DNA of 9,244 nucleotides from an uncultured Brachyspira sp. Lineage in GTDB: Bacteria; Cyanobacteriota; Vampirovibrionia; Gastranaerophilales; Gastranaerophilaceae. Below, one piece after another: positions 1-6,091 of the stretch; positions within the stretch are counted from its first letter, which is position 1; every line of letters begins with the position of its first letter. A model generated the notes under the pieces. The model saw only the letters and a list, made by a program, of their open reading frames with translations. It was not told the origin of the DNA and did no database searches. The DNA is taken from assembly GCA_900321895.1 (NCBI GenBank), contig ONYB01000034.1, positions 1 through 9,244 of the forward strand, written 5' to 3'. Made by a program: the position numbers and the translations under genes.

Positions 1-1900
1 TCTTAAAGATGTTAAGCTAGTATCTCTTGATATGGGGGCATTGGTTGCCGGTGCTAAATTCAGAGGTGAATTTGAAGAACGATTGAAAGCCGTATTAAAA
101 GAAGTTGAAGATGCGGACGGTCAAATCGTTATGTTCATCGATGAATTGCATACTGTTGTCGGTGCCGGTGCTACGGAAGGCTCAATGGATGCCGGTAACC
201 TGTTAAAACCTATGCTCGCAAGAGGAGTTTTGAGAACAATCGGTGCGACAACAATTAACGAATACAGAAAATATATCGAAAAAGACCCTGCTTTAGAACG
301 TCGTTTTCAGCCTGTAATGGTTGGAGAGCCGTCTGTTGAGGATACGATCTCAATCCTTAGAGGCTTGAAGGAAAAATATGAAGTTCACCACGGAATTCGT
401 ATTTTAGATAGTGCATTGATTGCTGCGGCAAAGCTTTCTGACAGGTATATTACAGATAGATTTTTACCAGACAAGGCGATAGATTTGATTGATGAGGCGG
501 CATCTTCTTTGAGAATTGAAATTGATTCAATGCCAGAAGAAATTGATACGATGATGCGTCAAAAAATTCAATTTGAGATTGAACGTGAAGCATTGAAAAA
601 AGAAGATAGCGACGAGGCAAAAGCTAAAACAGAAAACTTGACTAAACAAATTCAAGATTTGGAAGGTAAAATTTCTAAATTGAAGGTTCAATGGGAGGCA
701 GAAAAGGCATCCATTGTTGGCGAAGCCGGTATCAAAGAAGAAATTGAACAAGTTAAAAGAAAAATTGAAGAAGCTGAGCGAAATACTGATCTTCAAACTG
801 CTGCTGAATTGAAGTATGGCAAGTTGCTTGAGCTTGAAAAACAGTTGAAAGCTTGTCAAACTCAGGAAAAATCTTCAAACAGATTACTTAAAGAACAAAT
901 TGATGAAGATGATATTGCTCAAGTTGTTAGTAAGTGGACTGGCGTTCCTGTAAATAAACTTGTTGAGAGTGAAACTCAAAAGTTGTTGAATATGGAAGAT
1001 ATTTTGCACAAACGTCTTGTCGGTCAAGATGAGGCTGTTGAAAGGGTTTCCGATGCAATTCGTCGAGCTCGTTCAGGCTTGAAAGATCCGAAACGTCCGA
1101 TAGGCACTTTCTTATTCCTAGGACCTACGGGTGTTGGTAAAACCGAGCTTGCAAAATCTTTAGCGGAATTTATGTTCAATGATGAAGACGCTCTTATCAG
1201 AATTGATATGTCTGAATATATGGAGAAACACAATGTTTCAAGATTGGTTGGTGCTCCTCCGGGATATGTCGGTTATGATGAAGGCGGTCAATTAACAGAA
1301 GCTGTCAGAAGAAAACCTTATTCGGTTGTCTTGTTTGATGAAATAGAAAAGGCTCATCCTGATGTCTTCAATATTATGCTTCAAATCTTTGACGATGGAC
1401 GTTTGACTGATTCAAAGGGAAGAACGATTGATTTCAAAAATACGTTGATTATTATGACTTCAAATATCGGTTCCGACATAATTCTTGAGGATTCTCTCAA
1501 ATCTATCGGAGAAACAGTAAACTTTGAAGCTACTAAAGACAAGGTTATGGAGATTTTGAGAAGTAAATTCAAACCGGAATTTCTTAACAGAATTGATGAA
1601 ACAATCTTCTTCAAAGCTCTTACTCTTGAACAGTTGTCAAATATTGTCGATATTCAAATGGAATATTTGAGAAGATTACTGAAAGAACAAGAAATTACCG
1701 TTGAGATTACGGACGATGCAAAGGAACTCCTTGCAACTCGAGGATTTAATCCTGTTTACGGTGCAAGACCGCTTAAACGTGTAATTCGTCAAATGGTTGA
1801 AAATCCTCTTTCTAAGCAAATTCTTGCTCAAAAATTCTTGAGAGGTGACAAACTTATCATTGACGTAAAAGATGATGAAATCGTTTTTAATAAAGGATAA
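1..1900 (+). CDS. clpB: ATP-dependent chaperone ClpB (protein disaggregase), 5' end outside window
   Basis: AAA+ (Clp/Hsp100) chaperone that, with DnaK, pulls polypeptides out of aggregates through a hexameric cytosolic ring. The frame is already open at base 2, so the gene is cut by the window edge; about 632 codons are seen against roughly 860 in the family, so the N domain and the first Walker A motif lie upstream. Counting from the Met at 32, visible parts are the NBD1 Walker B (FIDELHT, residues 35-41), the NBD1 arginine-finger segment ALERRF (87-92), a charged coiled-coil middle domain (about 170-290) that separates ClpB from ClpA and ClpX, NBD2 Walker A GPTGVGKT (364-371), the pore loop GYVGY (411-415), Walker B VVLFDE (432-437) and the sensor-2 motif GARPLKR near the C terminus. 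No motif is broken. The gene ends just before a strong terminator. Its promoter is not in the window. The identification is very secure. Confidence 0.97.
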   Translation, partial: LKDVKLVSLDMGALVAGAKFRGEFEERLKAVLKEVEDADGQIVMFIDELHTVVGAGATEGSMDAGNLLKPMLARGVLRTIGATTINEYRKYIEKDPALERRFQPVMVGEPSVEDTISILRGLKEKYEVHHGIRILDSALIAAAKLSDRYITDRFLPDKAIDLIDEAASSLRIEIDSMPEEIDTMMRQKIQFEIEREALKKEDSDEAKAKTENLTKQIQDLEGKISKLKVQWEAEKASIVGEAGIKEEIEQVKRKIEEAERNTDLQTAAELKYGKLLELEKQLKACQTQEKSSNRLLKEQIDEDDIAQVVSKWTGVPVNKLVESETQKLLNMEDILHKRLVGQDEAVERVSDAIRRARSGLKDPKRPIGTFLFLGPTGVGKTELAKSLAEFMFNDEDALIRIDMSEYMEKHNVSRLVGAPPGYVGYDEGGQLTEAVRRKPYSVVLFDEIEKAHPDVFNIMLQIFDDGRLTDSKGRTIDFKNTLIIMTSNIGSDIILEDSLKSIGETVNFEATKDKVMEILRSKFKPEFLNRIDETIFFKALTLEQLSNIVDIQMEYLRRLLKEQEITVEITDDAKELLATRGFNPVYGARPLKRVIRQMVENPLSKQILAQKFLRGDKLIIDVKDDEIVFNKG

Positions 1901-1911
1901 TCGTTAAGTTT

Positions 1912-1954
1912 AGCTGGCGGGTTGATTTTCAACCCGTCAGCTTCGATTTTATTT
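1912..1954 (+). terminator. Rho-independent terminator of clpB
   Basis: Bases 1912-1925 pair with 1929-1942 to give a 14 bp stem (one G-U pair) around a 3-base TTT loop, with a GC-rich centre (GGCGGG/CCCGTC). A T-rich run (TTTTATTTCTTT) begins a few bases after the stem. It starts 11 bases after the clpB stop. The T tract lies on the clpB side. The opposite side, which the convergent transporter gene would use, has only a few T's, so termination from that direction would be weaker. The tract overlaps the last codons of the transporter gene. Confidence 0.85.
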
Positions 1955-3565
1955 CTTTATCAATTTCTTTGCCTTGTTTATTGCTTCCAATTCGGAATAA
2001 AAAATAAATTCTTCATCTATTTCATCTGTAATTTTGTGTTTCTTTAGTTGGTTTAGAATATCTGAATTGTTTATGACTAAAAGAATTGTTATGTGTTGAG
2101 ATTTTAATCTCGCGATAATATCTTCAAAGGCGAATATTGCTGAAATGTCTAGTAATTCGGAAGAATCATAGCTGAGTATCAGGTATTTAGTTCCCAGTAA
2201 TTCGTCAAATTGAGAGATAAGTTGGGTTGCAGAACCGAAGAAAAATTGTCCTGATATGTGAACGATACGTAATTTATGATGTGAATTTATTTCCAGAGCT
2301 TTTTCATGTTTTCGGATGTCTTTGTCTTGAACTTTTTTGTGGACAACTTTTGCATTATCTGCAACTTTTTTAGCATAAAGCAGTGCCGCAAGGGTTATGC
2401 CCGCTCCGACCGCAACTATCAGGTTGTAAAAAACCGTAAGTATAAACACTACTAAAAGTACGTATTTATCCTCTTTTGGTGCTATTTTTATGACTTTTAA
2501 CAGCTTTGTATCAATAATGTCCGAACCGATTTTTATTAAAATTGCTGCAAGTACGCAAAGCGGAATTTCTGCTACAAATCCTGAAAATTTGTATAATAGT
2601 ATAAATAATACAATGGAGCTTGTAAGTGCTGCGATTTTTGTGCTTGCACCTGTTTTGAGTGCAGCAACAGTTCTCATTGTGGCTGCAGCCCCTGGTAGAG
2701 AGCCTGTCAAGCCGCAAAGAGCATTTCCGAGTCCTTGTGATGCGACAAGAAGTCTTGGGGATATTTGTGTTTTTGTAATAGAATTGCAAACCAGTCCTGT
2801 TAACAAGGTTTCGGAGGTTAAGATGATTGCGAGTGTAATTCCGTAATCAAAATAGGTGATTGTATCGTGCAATGTTATTGTCGGGAGTGCAAGTTTTGGA
2901 AAAGAAATCGAAATTTGTGAAATTTTATCTACGTTTAATCCCATTTTTATAGAAATAAACGTGCATAAAATTAATGCAAGAATTTGCGACGGAACATATT
3001 TGTTCCATCTTTTCGGAAATCCGAAAACCATTATGAGGGCTGTCAATCCCAGTAAAAAGGCTTCGATATTCATTGTGTGAAAGGATTGCAGTACGTGTTC
3101 AAGGCTTTCTATTGTATTGGAATAAGACTTTAAACCTAAAAGCGGGTTAATCTGCATTATTATAATAATTGTTCCGACACCGTTCATAAATCCTGAAATT
3201 ACCGGATACGGCACGTATTTGACAACATTTGTCCATTTCGTTAATGCAATCATCATTTGGAAAATTCCCGCCATTAAAATAATTATTAAAACAGCATTAA
3301 TGTCTTTGTTTAGTGCGTGCATAATAGAGGCGATTACAATGGCGGAAGGCCCTGTAATTCCTGATATCATCGGAACTCTTGTTCCTAAAATTCCCGCAAC
3401 AAGGCAAAGTATTATTGCTCCCCAAATGCCGGCACCTGCTCCAAAACCTGTAGCAACTCCAAATGCTAATGCTTGCGGAAGTGCAATTATTGCCGAGTTT
3501 ATTCCTCCAAATAAGTCGCCGGTGAAAATATTTAGTCTTAATTTGATTTTATCCCTAATCGTCAT
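1949..3565 (-). CDS. SulP/SLC26-family anion transporter with STAS domain, BicA-like core
   Basis: Inner-membrane anion transporter (candidate substrates bicarbonate, sulfate or dicarboxylates). The 538 residues match the family layout: a hydrophobic core (about 15-400) with family segments IALPQALAFGVATG (27-40), ISGITGP (67-73) and PVISGFMNGVG (121-131), then a cytosolic STAS domain (about 431-535) containing LLDIS (471-475). From memory the core most resembles cyanobacterial BicA, the Na+-dependent bicarbonate transporter. However, the position of BicA's Na+-binding Asp is Glu252 here, and the residue after ATM is Arg298 where BicA has Gly; both are typical of other SulP/SLC26 members. Ion coupling and substrate are therefore open. 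The chosen ATG puts the DLFGG segment about 16 residues in, as in BicA. No clear Shine-Dalgarno precedes it. The gene is convergent with clpB and divergent from deoC, so probably a single-gene unit. Family is sure, substrate is not. Confidence 0.9.
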   Translation of the reverse strand: MTIRDKIKLRLNIFTGDLFGGINSAIIALPQALAFGVATGFGAGAGIWGAIILCLVAGILGTRVPMISGITGPSAIVIASIMHALNKDINAVLIIILMAGIFQMMIALTKWTNVVKYVPYPVISGFMNGVGTIIIIMQINPLLGLKSYSNTIESLEHVLQSFHTMNIEAFLLGLTALIMVFGFPKRWNKYVPSQILALILCTFISIKMGLNVDKISQISISFPKLALPTITLHDTITYFDYGITLAIILTSETLLTGLVCNSITKTQISPRLLVASQGLGNALCGLTGSLPGAAATMRTVAALKTGASTKIAALTSSIVLFILLYKFSGFVAEIPLCVLAAILIKIGSDIIDTKLLKVIKIAPKEDKYVLLVVFILTVFYNLIVAVGAGITLAALLYAKKVADNAKVVHKKVQDKDIRKHEKALEINSHHKLRIVHISGQFFFGSATQLISQFDELLGTKYLILSYDSSELLDISAIFAFEDIIARLKSQHITILLVINNSDILNQLKKHKITDEIDEEFIFYSELEAINKAKKLIKK

Positions 3566-3573
3566 GGTTCAAT

Positions 3574-3602
3574 TTTATCATAAATATTCTTTATGCTATA
3601 AT
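3574..3602 (+). promoter_or_regulatory. Predicted sigma-70 promoter of the deoC-flhB unit
   Basis: A perfect -10 box TATAAT (3597-3602) is preceded by TGC, making an extended -10 (TGnTATAAT). A weak -35 candidate TTTATC (3574-3579) lies 17 bases upstream. Transcription would begin near 3609, leaving a leader of about 30 bases before the deoC ATG. The 74 bp divergent gap must also hold the transporter promoter on the other strand. The best candidate there is TATGAT (complement of 3577-3582), which overlaps this promoter, so the two directions could interfere. Confidence 0.55.
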
Positions 3603-3630
3603 TTTGTTATAGGTGAAAGATTATAAGAAA

Positions 3631-3634
3631 GAGG
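3631..3634 (+). promoter_or_regulatory. Shine-Dalgarno GAGG that sets the deoC start
   Basis: GAGG (within AAAGAGG) sits 5 bases before the ATG at 3640. The in-frame GTG at 3613 has no ribosome site and would lie only a few bases from the predicted transcription start, so the ATG at 3640 is preferred. Confidence 0.65.
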
Positions 3635-3639
3635 CGGTT

Positions 3640-4293
3640 ATGACAGATTTAAACAAGCATATTGAACACACTTTGTTGAAGCAGGATGCGAAAAAAGAGG
3701 ATTTTGAAAAGCTTTTTGATGAGGCTAAAAAGTATAATTTTTTAGGGGTTTGCATAAATCCTGCTTACGTTAAATTTGCAAAAGAAGCTCTTGAAGGTTC
3801 TGAAGTTAAGGTTGTCACCGTAATCGGATTTCCTCTCGGGGCTAACAAAACAGAAGTTAAGGCTTTTGAAACTTCTTGTGCTGTTGCTGACGGGGCGGAT
3901 GAAGTTGATATGGTTTTGAACGTAACAGCCTTAAAAGATAAAGATTATGAATATGTAAGAGAAGATATTAAAGCCGTTAAAATTGCTGCAAAAAATTCTC
4001 CATTGAAGGTTATTCTTGAAACAGATCTTTTGACAAAAGACGAAATTAAAAAGGCTTGTGAGCTCTGTGTTGAGGCAAAAGCCGATTTTGTCAAAACATC
4101 AACCGGATTTGTAAAAAATGGTGTCGGAGCTAAAGTTGAAGATGTAAAACTTATGTATGAAACGGTTAGCCCTTACGGATTGAAGGTTAAGGCATCAGGC
4201 GGAATTCGTGATAAAGAAGCCGCTTTAAAAATGCTTGAGGCTGGTGCTGAACGTTTGGGAACTTCTTCGGGTGTGAAAATAGTAGAAGGTTAG
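3640..4293 (+). CDS. deoC: Deoxyribose-phosphate aldolase
   Basis: Class I aldolase that splits 2-deoxy-D-ribose 5-phosphate into glyceraldehyde 3-phosphate and acetaldehyde, the last step of deoxynucleoside catabolism; cytosolic. The 217 residues match the normal length of about 220. The catalytic set is complete: the Schiff-base lysine K152 in FVKTSTGF (150-157), the second lysine K184 in KASGGIRD (184-191), and the aspartate D90 in DEVDMV (87-92). The segment VIGFPLGANKTEVKAFE (61-77) is also characteristic. The ATG at 3640 has a GAGG ribosome site and gives the usual N terminus; an in-frame GTG at 3613 would add nine residues without support. The gene is first in a rightward unit and its stop lies 6 bases before flhB, an unusual partner for a catabolic enzyme. 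No other deo genes are in the window. Confidence 0.95.
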   Translation: MTDLNKHIEHTLLKQDAKKEDFEKLFDEAKKYNFLGVCINPAYVKFAKEALEGSEVKVVTVIGFPLGANKTEVKAFETSCAVADGADEVDMVLNVTALKDKDYEYVREDIKAVKIAAKNSPLKVILETDLLTKDEIKKACELCVEAKADFVKTSTGFVKNGVGAKVEDVKLMYETVSPYGLKVKASGGIRDKEAALKMLEAGAERLGTSSGVKIVEG

Positions 4294-4299
4294 CTATAA

Positions 4300-5391
4300 A
4301 TGGGTGATGAGGACAAGCAATACGACGCCACCCCACGAAAATTGGAGCAGGCAAGAAAAGAAGGTCAGGTTGTTAAATCGAAGGATTTTTCGACTGCACT
4401 TTCTTTGCTTATTTTGTTTGTCGCAATCTTTTCGCTTGCTCCTTTTATTTGGACACAAATTGCACAGCTTTTTACCCTGATGTATGAGCAAATTCCGAAT
4501 ACTCACCTTGATAAAGTTGGATTGACCTATATCTTTACGATTACGGTGAAAACCGCAGCACTAATCATCGGACCGATTTTGTTTTTGGCATGGTTGGTGG
4601 CAATTCTTGCCGATTTTATCCAAGTAGGACCTTTGGTTGCGATTGCTCCTCTTATGCCGAAACTAGACAAGCTTAACCCGACTAAGTATTTCAAAAATAT
4701 AATGTCTATCAAAACTCTGTTTGAGTTGTTCAAAAATATTTTAAAGGTTGTGATTTTGGGCTATATCGGTTGGGCGGTTTATATGTCGCACATTGAAAAT
4801 ATTCTTATGCTTGCCTCAATCGACAACAATTTTGCGGTAATGATTGAGTTCGGCAAGTTGATTACTGAATTTATTTTCAAGTCTTGTATTGCCTTTTTGA
4901 TTATTGCTGCTGCGGATTACGGGGTCACAAAGTGGAAGTTCTTGAAAGACCAAAAGATGTCTTTTAAAGAAATTAAGGATGAATATAAAAACACCGAAGG
5001 TGATCCGAATGTTAAGGCTGCACTTCGTCAACGTCGTATGCAAATGTTGCAACAAGGTATGATGGATGCCGTTCCTGATGCGGATTTCGTCGTAACAAAC
5101 CCTGTCCATGTGGCTTGTGCCCTTAAATACAAAGCTGAGGAAATGGAATCACCGATGCTTATTGCAAAAGGTACTGAGTTAATTGCTAAAAAAATTATCA
5201 CAATCGCAAGGGAGCACGCAATTCCGGTAATAGAAAATCCTCCCGTTGCAAGAGCGTTGTTTAAAATGGTCGATTTAAACCAACAAATTCCGCCGGAACT
5301 TTACAAAGCAGTTGCGGAAATCTTACTATTTGTTTACAACTTGAAAAAAAATCGAAATCAGGGTAGAATAAATCCAGAGGCTGGCAAATAG
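4300..5391 (+). CDS. flhB: FlhB-family type III export switch protein (flagellar type) with variant NPVH motif
   Basis: Membrane component of the flagellar type III export gate; its cytosolic domain normally cuts itself at Asn-Pro to switch substrate class from rod/hook to filament. The 363 residues match the family. In order: N-terminal ATPRKLEQARKEGQV (10-24); four hydrophobic stretches near 32-52, 80-105, 143-162 and 188-205; the signature MSFKEIKDEYKNTEGDPNVK (220-239); and a cytosolic domain with ALKY (274-277), IAKG (288-291) and IPPELYKAVAEILLFVY (330-346). The cleavage motif reads NPVH (267-270; codons aac cct gtc cat at 5098-5109) instead of NPTH, while Asn, Pro and His are kept. A possible ribosome site GAAGG (4285-4289) lies inside the end of deoC, 10 bases before the ATG, suggesting coupled translation. 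A non-flagellar SctU paralogue is the alternative; the sigma gene next door favours the flagellar reading. Confidence 0.9.
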   Translation: MGDEDKQYDATPRKLEQARKEGQVVKSKDFSTALSLLILFVAIFSLAPFIWTQIAQLFTLMYEQIPNTHLDKVGLTYIFTITVKTAALIIGPILFLAWLVAILADFIQVGPLVAIAPLMPKLDKLNPTKYFKNIMSIKTLFELFKNILKVVILGYIGWAVYMSHIENILMLASIDNNFAVMIEFGKLITEFIFKSCIAFLIIAAADYGVTKWKFLKDQKMSFKEIKDEYKNTEGDPNVKAALRQRRMQMLQQGMMDAVPDADFVVTNPVHVACALKYKAEEMESPMLIAKGTELIAKKIITIAREHAIPVIENPPVARALFKMVDLNQQIPPELYKAVAEILLFVYNLKKNRNQGRINPEAGK

Positions 5392-5399
5392 TCGGTTCA

Positions 5400-5405
5400 T
5401 ATAAT
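5400..5405 (+). promoter_or_regulatory. Candidate -10 box TATAAT for a leaderless sigma-factor transcript
   Basis: A perfect TATAAT ends 5 bases before the ATG at 5411, so transcription would begin at or next to the A of the start codon. There is no usable Shine-Dalgarno within 20 bases of that ATG, and no recognisable -35 at the expected place (GAGGCT at 5377-5382). It could be a chance match in AT-rich DNA. Confidence 0.3.
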
Positions 5406-5410
5406 AAATC

Positions 5411-6091
5411 ATGGTTGTTATGCAGGATAATAAAGATAAAACAAATAACAATAAATTAAAAGAGTATATAGAACTTGTTCAAAAGGTTGCAAGGGTTGAG
5501 CACAGACGTATTCCTTCTCACATGGTGGAATATGAAGAATTGCTTTCAATCGGTATTATTGCAATCCAAGCCTTGATTAAGAATAAGTCTATGGAGCAGC
5601 TAGCCCGCTATAATTCTGCATATATTGCGACAGCCGTTAGATGGGCTATCAGAAACGAATTAAGAGTAAGATACAAGTGGTATTCTCTCAAGCATAAAGC
5701 TGAAGAGAACGGCGATGTGTCCGACGATGATGATGTAAATACGCAGAAATCAAAAGTCAGAGAGGCAATTTATGAAACTGTTCTTTCTATTGATGGTTTG
5801 GCAGATGCTGCAAGTGACAACGATTCTCCGTTCGACTTTTTGAAAGACAATCATGCCACACCTGACGAAAATGCCGAAATTTCCGAAATGGGCAGAATGA
5901 TTAGAGAGGCTATCACAAAACTTCCTGCAAAAGACAGAACAGTTGTTGAATATCGTTTTTACAGAAATATGCAGGTAAAAGACATTGCAAGACAAGTCGG
6001 GCTTTCCCCTTCTCGTGTAACACGTATAGTTCAAAGTGCTCTGAATGACATCAAGGCATATCTCAGCAAGCGAGAGCAATACGGCTACTAG
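5411..6091 (+). CDS. RNA polymerase sigma-70 family factor, probably FliA/WhiG type
   Basis: Sigma factor of 226 residues that would direct RNA polymerase to a dedicated promoter set, plausibly late flagellar genes. Region 2 covers about residues 16-95: YEELLSIGIIAIQALIKN (41-58) matches region 2.1-2.2 and YIATAVRWAIRNELRVRYKW (71-90) matches the -10-binding part. Region 4 covers about 167-216: LPAKDRTVVEYRFYRN (171-186) is followed by a helix-turn-helix DIARQVGLSPSRVTRI (191-206), close to the FliA-type ESRVSQI pattern. Between them lies a poorly conserved, acidic stretch (GDVSDDDDVN, 101-110) rather than a clear region 3. The start has no Shine-Dalgarno; an ATG at 5420 is the only near alternative and is no better. 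The gene is 19 bp after flhB, and its stop overlaps the stop of the convergent gene. The sigma-28 assignment rests on region 4 and context, so no gene symbol is given. Confidence 0.85.
   Translation: MVVMQDNKDKTNNNKLKEYIELVQKVARVEHRRIPSHMVEYEELLSIGIIAIQALIKNKSMEQLARYNSAYIATAVRWAIRNELRVRYKWYSLKHKAEENGDVSDDDDVNTQKSKVREAIYETVLSIDGLADAASDNDSPFDFLKDNHATPDENAEISEMGRMIREAITKLPAKDRTVVEYRFYRNMQVKDIARQVGLSPSRVTRIVQSALNDIKAYLSKREQYGY

Noticed and set aside
527..859. Open leftward frame of 110 codons inside clpB
   Set aside because: Phe/Leu/Asn-rich translation is the complement of the Lys/Glu-rich ClpB middle domain.
1901..1948. Terminator acting equally well for the convergent transporter gene
   Set aside because: The stem is within reach (7 bases past the stop), but the minus-strand side lacks a T tract (AACTTAACGA); at most weak termination in that direction.
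2490..2846. Open rightward frame of 118 codons inside the transporter gene
   Set aside because: Antisense to conserved transmembrane segments, including the anion site; no independent coding evidence.
3577..3582. TATGAT as the -10 box of the transporter gene, implying a leader of about 5 bases
   Set aside because: Plausible position, but no -35 match and a common motif in AT-rich DNA; mentioned with the divergent promoter rather than called separately.
3219..3626. Open rightward frame of 135 codons opposite the transporter N terminus
   Set aside because: It is antisense to a well-conserved SulP gene, has no ribosome site and its translation matches no domain; explained as a shadow of the transporter's codon pattern.
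3613..3639. GTG at 3613 as the deoC start, adding nine residues
   Set aside because: No ribosome site, almost on the predicted transcription start, and DeoC proteins begin near the ATG at 3640, which has GAGG at good spacing.
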